From: Lysobacterales bacterium
Lineage (GTDB): Bacteria > Pseudomonadota > Gammaproteobacteria > Xanthomonadales > Rhodanobacteraceae
Length of the DNA: 64,000 nt
Assembly: GCA_017305135.1 (NCBI GenBank)
Contig: JAFKNA010000015.1
Coordinates: 62,001 to 126,000 of the forward strand
Direction of reading: 5' to 3'
The notes under the pieces were generated by a model. It saw only the letters and a list, made by a program, of their open reading frames with translations, had not been told where the DNA came from and ran no database searches. A program made the translations under genes and the position numbers. Numbering within the stretch: position 1 is the stretch's first letter; every line of letters starts with the position of its first letter. Shown one piece after another: positions 19,206 through 34,119 of the stretch.

Positions 19206-19706
19206 ATGAGCGCGCTCCAGCGATTGAGAACCCTTTTCCAGGCCGCGCGGGGCGATCTCGATCGTCGGCGCCAGCCGCGTCCCGCCGCGCGTGCAGGAAC
19301 GCGGGTGCTCATCGTCGACGATTCGCCGACCATCGTTGCCCTGCTCGGCAAGCTGCTGCGCCAGAACGGCTTCCAGACCCTGGAGGCCGGCAATGCCGAA
19401 GATGGCCTGGCGCTGGCCCGGACCCAGCGGCCGGATCTGATCTTCCTCGACATCGTGCTGCCGGCGATGAACGGCTTCGCCGCGCTGCGCGTGCTGCGCC
19501 ACGATCCGCGCACCGTCGACATTCCCGTCATCATGATCAGCGGCAACGCGCAGGCCACCGAGCAGTTCTACGCGCAGCGCATCGGCGCCGATGCCTTCAT
19601 GAAGAAGCCGTTCTCGCGCGAGGAAGTGTTCAGCCGCATCGAGAGCCTGCTCGATGCCGAGAATTCACCGCGCCGCCGCGCGTCGATGTTGCGGCACGCC
19701 GGCTGA
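19206..19706 (+). CDS. Single-domain response regulator (PilH/CheY-like)
   Basis: A receiver-only response regulator of 166 residues. After a 35-residue basic leader come the acidic pair (VLIVDDSPT), the phosphoacceptor aspartate (LIFLDIVLP), the Ser (VIMISGNAQ) and the conserved Lys (FMKKPFSREE). There is no output domain, so it probably acts by protein contact. SPTIVALLGKLLRQNGF resembles twitching-motility PilG/PilH proteins, but no pil genes are nearby. An excellent ribosome binding site, AAGGAGGTG (19192-19200), sits five bases before ATG 19206. Confidence 0.88.
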   Translation: MSALQRLRTLFQAARGDLDRRRQPRPAARAGTRVLIVDDSPTIVALLGKLLRQNGFQTLEAGNAEDGLALARTQRPDLIFLDIVLPAMNGFAALRVLRHDPRTVDIPVIMISGNAQATEQFYAQRIGADAFMKKPFSREEVFSRIESLLDAENSPRRRASMLRHAG

Positions 19707-19754
19707 CATTGCGCGGGCGAGGGCCCGGGCGTCATCGATCCGCACGCGCTGGAA

Positions 19755-19958
19755 CGCTCTCGCGGGAGGGCCGGTCTCCCGACCCGCCGCTTTGCGCATC
19801 CCTCCGGGACGATCTGCCATTCGCACGCCGGCGACAATCCCGCGAGCAGCGATGGCCGCTGGCATTTCCCCATTCCGAGAGCGGCCGGTCGGGAGACCGG
19901 CCCTCCCAGGTGCAGGGTCGGTGCCGAGAGCGGCCGGTCCGGAGACGGCCCTCCCAGG
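19755..19958. repeat. Cluster of REP-like palindromes downstream of ppsA
   Basis: The gap holds three units of the GGCCGGTC/GACCGGCC family: a partial copy at 19765-19785, a full GAGCGGCCGGTC-GGGA-GACCGGCCCTCCC at 19879-19909 and a slightly damaged copy at 19928-19957. They lie between the convergent response-regulator gene and ppsA, where they could terminate or protect both transcripts. Confidence 0.8.
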
Positions 19959-19984
19959 AAAGCCGGCGCCCCGCGGCGGCGTGC

Positions 19985-22357
<2,373 letters not shown>

Positions 22358-22562
22358 GACAGTCTCCGGAAAGCGAAGGGAAGGCATGCGCGGGCCGGAC
22401 GGCCCGAGGATGGGCAATTTTCGGGGTTTGCGGCAGGAGGGGCAAGGGAAGCCCGGAGAGCCACGATCCGCGTCGTCCGTCGGATCTCGCCGCGGCGTCC
22501 GTTCACGGCCGGCGCGCTACGCATCGGCGGGCTGGATGCATGGGTCCTGCTACGCTACGCCG

Positions 22563-24944
22563 ATGGGAGCAAGGCATTACCGTTTCCGCAACTTCACGCT
22601 CGACCCCGCCGCCCGGGAACTTTGGAAGAACGACGAACTGGTCGCGCTTCCGGGCAGTGCGCTTGATTGCCTGGTTTACCTGGTCGAGCAGCGCGAACGC
22701 GCCGTCGGCCGCGACGAGCTGATCGCGGCGGTCTGGGGACGGGCGGACGTGGCCGATACGCTGCTCGCGCAGACCGTACTGCGGGTCCGGCGCACGCTCG
22801 GCGACAGCGGCAGCGATGGCGCGATCCGTACTGTGGCCCGATTCGGCTACCGCTGGGTCGAAGAGACGGCAGTCGGCGGCGATGTCAGCGAACCGGTTGC
22901 ATCGCGGGCGGCGATCGGGTCGGGCGAGGCGGGCGGCGAGGTCACGCAGGACCCGGGGCCTCCGGTGGCGCTCCGCGAGCCACTGCCGCGGCGGCGGACG
23001 TTCTGGCCCGTCGTGGCCCTCGTGCTGGGCATGACCTGCATTGCCATGCTGGCGGTGCTCTGGTTCGGTCGGAGCGGTTCGGATCCTGCGGAAACGGCAG
23101 TCGTGTCGGGAACCCCGCTGGGGACGTCCTCGCCGCCACCCGCCCTGGTGCTGCCCGCGAACGTACCGGACGCGGCCGATTGGAGCTGGCTGCGCCTCGG
23201 GTTGATGGACCTGGTCGGCAATCGGCTACGGCAGGGCGGCCTGCCAACCGCGCCGAGCGAGAACGTGCTGGCGCTGCTCGGCGGCCTTGGTGACGCCGAT
23301 CTCGCTGCCACGCCCGCTGCCGACGGCGCCTGGCGCATCGCGCCAGACGCCGAGTACCACGATGGAGCATGGAGGGTCCGGTTGCACGCGCGGCGGGATG
23401 CCGGGCCGCCGCACGAGGTGGAAGCGACGTCCGAGGACGTGCTCGAGGCGGCGCGCAGCGCCGCCGATGTGCTGCTCATCCGGCTCGGTTACACGCCGCC
23501 TCAGGGCGGCAACGCCGTGCGCTCGCTGGCCTTGGAGGAGCTGGTCCAGCGCACCAAGGCGGCGATCCTTGCCGATCAGTTCGATCTCGCGCGCTACCTG
23601 ATCGAGCAGGCCCCCGCCACGTTGCGCGATGCGCCCGAAGTGGAGCTGCGCCTGGCCCAGATCGACCAGGGGCGCGGCCTCAACGCCGAGGCGGAGGTGC
23701 GCCTGCAGGCGCTGCTGGACCGTGTGCCGGCCAGTCTCGACCCGGCCTTGCGCGGCCGCATCCTGATCAGCTTGGGCTCGACCCAGTACCGACGCCGGCA
23801 GCTGGCCCCTGCCAGCCAGACCTTCGATGAGGCAATCGAGGTCCTTGTGGGGGCCGGCGATCCGATCGCGCTGGCCGGCGCATACGGCGGCCGGGCCGCC
23901 ATTGCATCGCAGGACGGGAAACTCGACCAGGCCGCCGCGGACCTCGGCCGTGCCCGGGTGGAGATGGAGGCGGGCGGCGATGCACTGGGCCTCGCGCAGG
24001 TGGACATGAACCTCGGACTGGTCCAGGCCAAGAACTACCGGCCGGCGCAGGCGCTGCCAATGCTGCGCGGGGCCGAGGCCCGGATAGCCGTGCTGGGCGC
24101 ACGCGAAGAGCTGGCCTACGTCCGCTATGGCATGGTCGGGGCCCAGCTGCAGCTGCTCGACTACAGCGGCGCCGAGGCCACGGTCGCACTGTTCTGGCCG
24201 CCGGAGGCGCATACCGGCAATGCGCGCCTGCGCTGGCGCCTGACGGTAACCAGGGTCTACGTCCTGCTCGCGACCGGCCGCCTCGACGAGGCCGATGCCT
24301 TGCTCTCGCAGATCGAGCGGGGGGCGGGTGATGCTGACGACTATGCGGCGCATTCGGCCGGACGGGCGTTGACCGCGTTGGTGGTGGCGGCGCGCGGCCG
24401 CTTCGAAGAGGCCGCGCCACTGGCCAAGGCGGCGCTCACCGGTGAACTGGAATACGAGCAGCCCGATCTGTACCTGACCACCTGGGCCGAGCGGCTGCGC
24501 TGCCTGCGCCGTAGCGGGCAGGTGGACGCGGCGGCCGCGGAAACCGAGGCGCTGCGCAGCTGGGTCGAAGAACGGTCCAATCCCTGGCGGCGTATCCATT
24601 CCACGCTGGCCGAGGCCGAGCAGGCGTGGGCGCTCGGCCGCACCGAAGCGGCACTGCAGCGCTTCGCCGATGCCTTCGAACAGGCGGAGGGGTTGAGCAT
24701 CCCGGACGATCTGGTCCAGGTGGCCGAACCGTATGCGCTGGCGCTGATCGGAATCGGGCAGGTCGATCGCGCCAGCACCGTGGTCGGCCGCGTCGCCGCC
24801 TGGGCCGAGCACGATGTGCGCGCGGCCTGGGCGCAGGCCCAGCTGTACCGTGCCCAGGCGCGGCCCAGCGCCTGGGAGCGGACGACCGAGCAGGTCCTGA
24901 GACTGGCCGGCCAGCGCGCGTTGCCGGCCGCGAGCATCGATTAA
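22563..24944 (+). CDS. ToxR/CadC-like membrane regulator with TPR sensor domain
   Basis: A predicted one-component transmembrane regulator of 793 residues. An OmpR/CadC-type winged helix lies at about residues 5-98 (RFRNFTLDPAARELW, LLAQTVLRVRRTLGD, IRTVARFGYRWV). A Pro-rich linker and a single membrane helix (about 146-166, PVVALVLGMTCIAMLAVLWF) follow. The large remainder is rich in TPR-like helical pairs and ends LAGQRALPAASID; by topology it faces the periplasm. No kinase or enzyme domain is seen. ATG 22563 gives the normal N-terminus, though no clear ribosome binding site precedes it. The exported propeller gene follows 218 bases downstream and is a plausible target. Confidence 0.82.
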   Translation: MGARHYRFRNFTLDPAARELWKNDELVALPGSALDCLVYLVEQRERAVGRDELIAAVWGRADVADTLLAQTVLRVRRTLGDSGSDGAIRTVARFGYRWVEETAVGGDVSEPVASRAAIGSGEAGGEVTQDPGPPVALREPLPRRRTFWPVVALVLGMTCIAMLAVLWFGRSGSDPAETAVVSGTPLGTSSPPPALVLPANVPDAADWSWLRLGLMDLVGNRLRQGGLPTAPSENVLALLGGLGDADLAATPAADGAWRIAPDAEYHDGAWRVRLHARRDAGPPHEVEATSEDVLEAARSAADVLLIRLGYTPPQGGNAVRSLALEELVQRTKAAILADQFDLARYLIEQAPATLRDAPEVELRLAQIDQGRGLNAEAEVRLQALLDRVPASLDPALRGRILISLGSTQYRRRQLAPASQTFDEAIEVLVGAGDPIALAGAYGGRAAIASQDGKLDQAAADLGRARVEMEAGGDALGLAQVDMNLGLVQAKNYRPAQALPMLRGAEARIAVLGAREELAYVRYGMVGAQLQLLDYSGAEATVALFWPPEAHTGNARLRWRLTVTRVYVLLATGRLDEADALLSQIERGAGDADDYAAHSAGRALTALVVAARGRFEEAAPLAKAALTGELEYEQPDLYLTTWAERLRCLRRSGQVDAAAAETEALRSWVEERSNPWRRIHSTLAEAEQAWALGRTEAALQRFADAFEQAEGLSIPDDLVQVAEPYALALIGIGQVDRASTVVGRVAAWAEHDVRAAWAQAQLYRAQARPSAWERTTEQVLRLAGQRALPAASID

Positions 24945-25162
24945 AAGCCTGAACGGGCGGGCCGGCCGAACTCCGCCATAAGCGGTCATGCATGGCGTAA
25001 GCCGCTGATGTATCGCTCATCAGCCCCTTCGAATCGTTGCCGAATCATTCACGCATCACGACCGAATGCATCCGGCGCCATTCCGCGTGAGACTCCGCTT
25101 GCAAAGAGCGGCCGCGCCGCTCTGCCTGCCATCCCGCACACGATCCGAGGTAGCTCGATCCC

Positions 25163-27532
25163 ATGAACAAGGTTCTGTCGATATTGATTTGCATGGCCCT
25201 GGGCGCCGCCCATGCGGCAACCGCCGCGCCGGCGCCTGCCGGAAGCGGCGAACTGCCGCTGGCCGGCGTCTACGGTGGCTCGTTGATGGACCCGCTCATC
25301 GCAGGGGACCATGTGTATGTGCCCAGCGGGCGGATCGTCAGCACCTGGAACTACGCCGATGCGGCAGCCCCGGTGCTGGTGTCGAGCACCCGGCTGGAGC
25401 CGGCCAGCGGCACCCTGCGCGGCCTGACGCGCTGGGGCGACTATCTCTACGCGAGCTGGCAGGCCGGCGACGACAGCGGCGGCGTGGCGGTGTACTCGCT
25501 GCGTGATCCGGCACGGCCAGAACTGGTCAACGAGTTCAGCGACTACGCCGCTCCGGCCTACAAGGACCTCTGGACGCTGGCGGCGGCCAACGGCTACCTG
25601 TACCTGTTCGACGCCGAGAACGGCATCTACTTCGGCGACCTCGCGGCCGACCCGCTGCATCCCACCTTCACGCGGCTGCTGCGTACGCCGATCCCATATG
25701 GGCGCAGCCAGGCCGCCGGCGACCGCATCTACATCAGCGGCACGACCCGATCGTCCGAGCCGCTCCATGTGTGCTCGACCCTGGATGTCGCCACGCCGTC
25801 CGCGCCGGTCTTCCTGGACACCCACTGCGGCAGCGGCGACCCGCTCGAGAACTTCCGCAGCCGAATCCAGGCGCCGTACGCGGCTACGTTCGGACTGCGG
25901 TTCAGCCTGTACGATCCGGCGACGCCGGCCGGCGGCGGGCCGATCGGCAGCATCGAGACGCTGCCGGCGACCGACGGTTTCCTGGCCGGCAACTACGCCT
26001 ACAGCCTCGGCTTCGACGGGATCGACATCCACGACATCAGCACTCCGGCCGCCCCCGTGACGGTGGGTTCTTCGCCGGTCAGGGCGCTCGGCGCCGACGC
26101 GGTCGCCCCGCTGCCCGACGGCGCGCTGGTGCTGACCAGCACGGACCGCTTCATCCGGCTGGACGTAACCACCGATCCCCTCGACCCGATCGAGACCAGC
26201 GTCGTCACGCCACCGGGCGGCGCGGTCGCCCGCGACATCGCGCTGGTGAATGGCAAGGCGCTGATCCTGCAGGAGAACTACGGCCTCACCAAGGCGGATC
26301 CGGTGAACTTCGAAACGTTGTCACGGTTCGATGCCGCGCTGCCCGAGGCGCTCAACCAGCGTGACTTCGAGCAGTTCGCTGTCGACGGCCAGCGCGCCTA
26401 CCTGGCTGCCTGGGGCTATGGTCTCATCGTCGCGGACCTCTCGTTCGAGAGGCCGTTCGAACTGGGACGGCTGGAGTTCCCGTACGCATCCGCGGTGGCC
26501 GCCAGCGGCAACTACGCATACCTCGGCACGTCCACCAACGGCGGCTTCCTGCAGGTCGTGGACGTGTCGGTGCCGGAGAAGCCGGTGCTGCGCGGCAGCC
26601 TGCCGGTGCCGACGATCAATCGCCTGCAGGTGCACGGCAACTACGTCTATGCCGCCGACGAACTCGCCGGCATTCACGTCTTCGACGTCAGCAACCCGGA
26701 CGCGCCGACCCAGGTGCAGCTGTGGAACGACGGCTGCGCCGATCCGGGTGGCTACACCGCCCACGACATCGCGCTCAACCAAGCCGGCACCCTCGCCGTC
26801 GTCGGCTGTCCGACCGGGCTGCATATCCTCGACCTCGGTCGCCCGGCCAGCCCGACGCGGGTCGGCGGCTACGCGGCCGAGTGGGCGGAGGCGCGCGTGG
26901 CAATCCACGGCGATCGTGCCTGGTATGCCGACGCCAACGGTCTCAGGGCCTTCGACATCACCACACCCAGCGCCCCGTCGCTGGTCGGCGAGGCGAGCCT
27001 GGCCGGCTTCGTGCCGCGCCGGCTGCGCGCCACCGGCGACGGCCGCGTGTTCGCCTTCGGCACCACCACCGGCATGCACGTGTTCGGTCGGGTCGAGCCG
27101 ACCGAGCCGCCGGCCGACCGGCTGTTCGCCGATGGCTTCGACGAGGCGCCGCCGGCCAATGCCGTCAGCGCGTACGACGACCTGATCGAAGGTGCCCGGG
27201 AAACGAGCTTCCGCTATAACGGCGTGACCTGTCGGGAAGCCTACGAAGTCCACGGCTGCTGGTCCGGCCCGGAGCACGAGCCGTTCACACCCGGCTCGTG
27301 GCTGGACGGCGGCCTCGGCGGTGGGTTCCCGATCGAGGACTCGAACTACCTGCTCAACCGATTTTTCCGGCGTTCGGCAGCTTGCCCGACATGATGCTGT
27401 TCGGTGCCGGCGAACTGGTCATCGGGGCGGCAATCTGGACATCGGTCACCAGCACCGATCTGGACGGCGCGACAACGTGCCACCCGTCCGCTGTCGCTCG
27501 CCGGCGTGGAGTTCGATTCGCTCCATCCCTAG
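25163..27532 (+). pseudogene. Exported LVIVD-repeat beta-propeller protein, frameshifted at 3' end
   Basis: A signal peptide (residues 1-22, ending AAHAATAA) is followed by at least seven beta-propeller blades of the type GNYVYAADELAGIHVFDVSN-P-x-x-P (for example near residues 50, 278, 408, 448, 490, 545 and 580). Next come LFADGFDEAPP (near 653) and a C-terminal domain with CREAYEVHGCW. The frame as read stops at 27394 (743 residues). Beyond a T5 run at 27362-27366 the neighbouring frame continues with PAFGSLPDMMLFGAGELVIG; two further single-base shifts near 27470 and 27490 restore an end LSLAGVEFDSLHP at 27532. This suggests an ancestral 790-residue protein. Function unknown. Confidence 0.7.
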
Positions 27533-27642
27533 TCGCAGCTCGATAGCGAGTATACGGCGCCGCGCGCGATGGTCGGCGACTTGTGGCTGCCCCCGCGCCG
27601 CCGCCGTCTCGATGGCGCGGTTCCTTCCCATCTGGAGATCTC

Positions 27643-28605
27643 ATGTCCGTTTCCCCCCTGAATGGCCGCCGCAGTTGTGTGTCGCTTCTCCTCGCCCTTG
27701 CGTCGGCTTCGACCTCGGTCTTCGCCGAAGACGATCCGATTGTCATGTTCGACGGTTTCGATGGCTGTGCACCGGTGCACAGCACGATCGGACCCGAAGG
27801 CGGCGTGCTGCGCCTGTGTGGGGCGCAACTGACGATACCAGCCGGTTCGGTCGGCGCCCCGACCACGTTCGGTATCGAACGCCTCGAATCCGCCCCGTCG
27901 GCGCCATTCGACATGGAACCGGCCGGTCCGGCGTTCCGTTTCACACCCGACACACTCGTGCTCACCCCGCCGGCGAGCGTGCGCGTGCCGCGCGAGGATG
28001 GTCGTCGCGGTGGCCTGGCGGTGGACGTGCCCGCGGAAGGCGGCTTCGTGCTGATCGAGGCGTGTGGACAGAGCCAAGGCGGCCTGCTGCAGTCCTTCGG
28101 CAGACTCGGAACGTTCGGTGCATTCCGCTTCCTCGGGCTGCTGCCGGATTCGACGCAGGATCTCGGCGACGGCACGATCACGGCGGTTGCGGACGGCATT
28201 GCCAGCGCCTACGACATCGACACGCCCGGCAACAATTATGCGATCTACCAGGACCGTCCCGACGGCAGCAGGCAGATTCTCGTCACAGCGATGAACGATC
28301 TGCCCAACGGCCAGTTCGAGTACCTGCGCCTGGATCTCGCCGTCGACGCCGCGACCGGCGAGGGCAGCATCATCCAGATCTCCGTGCTCGGCCCGGTCAA
28401 TGGCAGCTACATCCTCGGCCTGCTCGGTCAGGCTTCGATCCGCTTCGGCGATCTGGGCGATGGACGCGTCCGCGCGGATATCGAGGCCAACCTGGTTTCG
28501 GGGCCGCAGAACGTCGCGTTCCGCGCGCAGGTCGATGTCGGCGTCGAACGCTACATCTTCCCGCCGTCACTGAGCTGTCCGGAGTCGCCACCGGGCATGC
28601 GGTGA
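27643..28605 (+). CDS. Exported protein with ZU5-like domain
   Basis: A 320-residue secreted protein of unknown function. A signal peptide ends near residue 28 (LLLALASASTSVFAED) and is followed immediately by the motif VMFDGFDGCAP. A ZU5-like segment follows at about residues 40-130 (TIGPEGGVLRLCGAQLTIPA, then a proline-rich beta region). The remaining half is beta-rich, without a recognised family. GGAG lies five bases before ATG 27643. The motif and location link it to the preceding propeller protein. It reads toward ppsR. Confidence 0.68.
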   Translation: MSVSPLNGRRSCVSLLLALASASTSVFAEDDPIVMFDGFDGCAPVHSTIGPEGGVLRLCGAQLTIPAGSVGAPTTFGIERLESAPSAPFDMEPAGPAFRFTPDTLVLTPPASVRVPREDGRRGGLAVDVPAEGGFVLIEACGQSQGGLLQSFGRLGTFGAFRFLGLLPDSTQDLGDGTITAVADGIASAYDIDTPGNNYAIYQDRPDGSRQILVTAMNDLPNGQFEYLRLDLAVDAATGEGSIIQISVLGPVNGSYILGLLGQASIRFGDLGDGRVRADIEANLVSGPQNVAFRAQVDVGVERYIFPPSLSCPESPPGMR

Positions 28606-28732
28606 TCCACTGGCCTGGTCGGAGCGCCTCGCCGCGGCTACGGGCGAGTCGCTCGGCTTCGGACCCGGGGCTCGCCACGAACGCACGGGCGTGCGCGATT
28701 GCATAGACTGTGCGCAGCCTCCGGGAGAGTCC

Positions 28733-29548
28733 ATGCGACGCACCATCTTCTACGTTTCCGACGGTACCGGCATCACTGCCGAAACCATCGGCCACAGCGT
28801 GCTGACCCAGTTCGATTCGGTCAGCTTCGACACCTTCCGCCTGCCGTTCGTGGACGGCGAGGACAAGGCCCACGCGGCGGCCACGCGCATCAAGACGATG
28901 TACGCACAGAGCGGCGCGCGGCCGATCGTCGTCAACACCATCATGGACAAGCGCCTCAGCGACATCGTGGCCGAGAGCGGCGCGCTGATGCTGGACGTGT
29001 TCGCGCCCTTCATCGGCCCGCTGGAGGCCGAGCTCGGCGCGCCCCGTTCGCAGCGGGTCGGCAAGGCGCACGGGCTCAACGACTTCACCGAGTACGAGGC
29101 ACGCATCAACGCCACCAACTACGCGTTGACGCATGACGACGGCGTGGACGTCAACTACACCGATGCGGACGTGATCCTGGTCGGCGTATCGCGCGTCGGC
29201 AAGACGCCGACCTGCCTCTACATGGCGCTCCATTACGGCGTCAAGGCCGCCAACTACCCGCTCACCGAGGAGGACCTCGACCGCCTCGAACTGCCGCCGC
29301 GCCTGGTTCCGTACCGTCCGCGGCTGTATGGCCTGTCGATCGAACCACGACGGCTCGCCGAAGTGCGCGAGGCGCGCCGGCCAGGCAGCCGCTACGCCGA
29401 GCTCAGGCAGTGCCAGTGGGAACTCGCCCAGGCCGACAAGCTGTTCCGCCGCGAGAACATCGCGGTGCAGAACACCACCTGTACGTCGATCGAGGAAATC
29501 GCCAGCAAGATCCTCTCCGAACTCGGCATCGAGCGGCAGCTGTTCTGA
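28733..29548 (+). CDS. ppsR: PEP synthase regulatory protein (kinase/pyrophosphorylase)
   Basis: Bifunctional enzyme that inactivates PpsA by ADP-dependent phosphorylation and reactivates it by phosphate-dependent dephosphorylation. The 271-residue protein begins IFYVSDGTGITAETIGHS, has the P-loop GVSRVGKTPTCLYMA at about residues 155-169, and ends EEIASKILSELG. ATG 28733 has GGGAGAG seven bases upstream. It is normally adjacent to ppsA in this group; here about 6 kb lies between them. Confidence 0.95.
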   Translation: MRRTIFYVSDGTGITAETIGHSVLTQFDSVSFDTFRLPFVDGEDKAHAAATRIKTMYAQSGARPIVVNTIMDKRLSDIVAESGALMLDVFAPFIGPLEAELGAPRSQRVGKAHGLNDFTEYEARINATNYALTHDDGVDVNYTDADVILVGVSRVGKTPTCLYMALHYGVKAANYPLTEEDLDRLELPPRLVPYRPRLYGLSIEPRRLAEVREARRPGSRYAELRQCQWELAQADKLFRRENIAVQNTTCTSIEEIASKILSELGIERQLF

Positions 29549-29570
29549 TCCGGCCCGGCCGGGCCGGCGT
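29549..29570 (+). terminator. GC palindrome after ppsR
   Basis: GGCCCGGCCGGGCC, a perfect 14-base palindrome, starts within five bases of the ppsR stop and is extended by further GGC/GCC steps. It may fold or terminate, but it has no T-run. Confidence 0.3.
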
Positions 29571-29846
29571 GCGCCGGTGAGGCACCCCGGGAGCGGCTGC
29601 CCGCGCGGTGAGCCGCTACAGCCTTGCGGGCGGCGGCTGGGGATGCCGAGCGTCAGCCCGGCGCTTCCGGTATGGCGCTCAGGCGACAGAAGTGGCCAGG
29701 CCGGCGCTGGCCATTTTTCTGATCCATCCAGGCCATCGCGCGCCCGACCGCGCGTCAGCCCCCGGGCCCGAATCCGGGCTATGCTGCGCAAGCCGGTGCG
29801 GGGGTCGCGCCGGATCCCACCTCTCGAACCATATTCCGGAGCACCC

Positions 29847-32282
<2,436 letters not shown>

Positions 32283-32411
32283 TTGGGCACGGGCCGGGCA
32301 GGGACGCCCGGCCGGCACGCCTTGCGCGGGCGGCAGCGATCCCCATCTTGTGCGCTCGGCGCGGCGATCGCAAGACTGTTCGCGCCGCCCCGCGCCACCT
32401 ATGATCCCCGC

Positions 32412-32882
32412 ATGTCCGCAGTCCTCGATCGCCCGCAAACCCTGCTGCCCAGCCGCTTCGAATGGCTGATGGGTCTCTACGCGGAAAACTACCATCGCCT
32501 CACCCGCCTGTTCGGTCCGCAGCGGCTCGCCTGCGGGACCTACGTCTCCTCGCTGGACGACGGTCTCGACCTCCGCCTGGAAGTGGTCGCACGGCATCCC
32601 TACACGCTCGACCTGCACCTGACCTACTGCTTCCTGGACGACACCGGCGAGGAAGCGCCCTCGGCGCAGATCCGCCTCTACACCGACGCCCACATGGCCG
32701 AGGTGCTGGCCTGCCATTCCGACCGCCGCCTGGCGCGCGCGATCGGCCTGGTGCGTCCGTCGCGCAGCGAGTTCCAGCAGCGCGTGCGCATGAGTTCGTT
32801 CCTGAACCGCTGGCTGGAATATCTCGCCGGGCAGGGCCATTCGATCGGCACGCTGGAGCCGCTGCCCGCCCTCGCCGGCTAG
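32412..32882 (+). CDS. DUF1249 family protein (YqiB-like)
   Basis: A 156-residue cytosolic protein of the DUF1249 family, function unknown. Family features are FEWLMGLYAENYHRLTRLFG near the N-terminus, the central LRLEVVARHPYTLDLHLTY and ARIRLYTD-like IRLYTDAHMAEVL, then FLNRWLEYLAGQGH. In other proteobacteria the family often sits beside nudF and cpdA; here it lies between a protease and glucokinase. Confidence 0.85.
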   Translation: MSAVLDRPQTLLPSRFEWLMGLYAENYHRLTRLFGPQRLACGTYVSSLDDGLDLRLEVVARHPYTLDLHLTYCFLDDTGEEAPSAQIRLYTDAHMAEVLACHSDRRLARAIGLVRPSRSEFQQRVRMSSFLNRWLEYLAGQGHSIGTLEPLPALAG

Positions 32883-32930
32883 CCGCCTCCAAGCTCGCCC
32901 CCGCTTCGTGGGTCGCCCGAGATGCGCTTC

Positions 32931-33006
32931 GTAGGAGCGCACCCTGTGCGCGACTGGGCGTTGCAATCCGGTGACGCTCCGGTCGCGACCAGGGTCACTC
33001 CTGCAG
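32931..33006. repeat. REP-like GTAGGAGCGCACCCTGTGCGCGAC element
   Basis: GTAGGAGCGCACCCTGTGCG on the left and GTCGCGACCAGGGTCACTCC on the right form an imperfect palindrome upstream of glk. The same left arm (TAGGAGCGCACCCTGTGCGAC) occurs at 60583. Confidence 0.7.
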
Positions 33007-33061
33007 GCGGCAGCACCGCGCGCCATCTGCCACACTGGGCGGCGAAGGAGGATCGATATCC

Positions 33062-34063
33062 ATGCCCGCGGCATCCTGCCTGCTCGCCGACCTCGGCGGC
33101 ACAAACGTGCGCTTCGCCCTGGTCGACCCGACCGAGGCCAATCCCCTGGCCGGCCGCCCGGTGCAGGGTTTCCGCGTCGCCGATTTCACTGACTTGGCCT
33201 CGGCCGCGCGGAATTTCCTCTCCGCGGCAGGCGCCACGCCGACGCACGGCGTGCTGGCCGTTGCCGGGCCGGTGGAAGGCGACCGCGTGCGCATGACCAA
33301 TCACCCCTGGGTGATTTCGCGACGCGAACTGATGGCGCGGCTCGGCCTTTCCGACCTCCTCCTGGTCAACGACTTCGCCGCGATGAGCCTTGCCCTGACC
33401 CTGCTCGGCACCGGCGACGTGCATCCGCTGGGTTCGCCGCGGCTCGCCCCGGCCGCCGCGGGCGAACCGCGCAACCTTGCCGTGCTGGGGCCGGGCACGG
33501 GCCTCGGCGCCGGCGCCCTGCTGTGGCGGGAGGGACGGGCGTTGCCGCTGCAGACCGAGGGCGGCCACGTCGGATTTGCGCCGGCCGGCGAGCAGGAAAT
33601 CGGCATCCTGCGCCACCTGGCCCGGGAATTCGGCCGGGTATCCAACGAGCGCCTGCTGAGCGGCGCGGGCCTGGTCAACATCTACCGGGCACTCGCCGCG
33701 ATGAGCGGCGCGCAGGCCGGCCATCCGCCCCCGGAAGAAATCACGCATCGCGCGGCGGAAGGCTCCGATCGCACCGCGCTGCGGACGCTCGAGATCTTCA
33801 GCGAGGTGCTGGGCTCCGTCGCCGGCGACCTCGCGATGGCGTATGGTTCCTGGGACGGGGTGTACCTCGCCGGCGGGCTCGCGCCGGTGGCGCTGCCCTG
33901 GCTGGAACGCGGCGGTTTCCGCCGCCGCTTCGAGGACAAGGGCCGCTACGCGGACACGCTGGCGCGCGTGCCGACGGTGGTCATCACCCACCCGGAGCCG
34001 GGCCTGCTGGGCGCCGCGGCCTTCGCCCATGCAGCCTGGGGTGGCGCTGGCCCGCGCGGGTGA
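33062..34063 (+). CDS. glk: Glucokinase
   Basis: ATP-dependent phosphorylation of glucose to glucose 6-phosphate. The 333-residue protein has the phosphate-1 loop LLADLGGTNVRFALV, the substrate region LLVNDFAAMSLAL, the adenosine loop VLGPGTGLGAGALLW and GGHVGFAP. It belongs to the bacterial Glk group rather than the ROK group because the ROK zinc cysteine motif is absent. AAGGAGG lies about ten bases before ATG 33062. Confidence 0.94.
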   Translation: MPAASCLLADLGGTNVRFALVDPTEANPLAGRPVQGFRVADFTDLASAARNFLSAAGATPTHGVLAVAGPVEGDRVRMTNHPWVISRRELMARLGLSDLLLVNDFAAMSLALTLLGTGDVHPLGSPRLAPAAAGEPRNLAVLGPGTGLGAGALLWREGRALPLQTEGGHVGFAPAGEQEIGILRHLAREFGRVSNERLLSGAGLVNIYRALAAMSGAQAGHPPPEEITHRAAEGSDRTALRTLEIFSEVLGSVAGDLAMAYGSWDGVYLAGGLAPVALPWLERGGFRRRFEDKGRYADTLARVPTVVITHPEPGLLGAAAFAHAAWGGAGPRG

Positions 34064-34119
34064 TGGTGGCGATTATCGACGCGACATCATTTGTCGCATC
34101 GGCACGAGAGGATGCATGC

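Noticed and set aside
27413-27546. Separate small gene starting MMLFGAGELVIG
   Set aside because: It has no ribosome binding site and makes better sense as the frameshifted continuation of the propeller protein.
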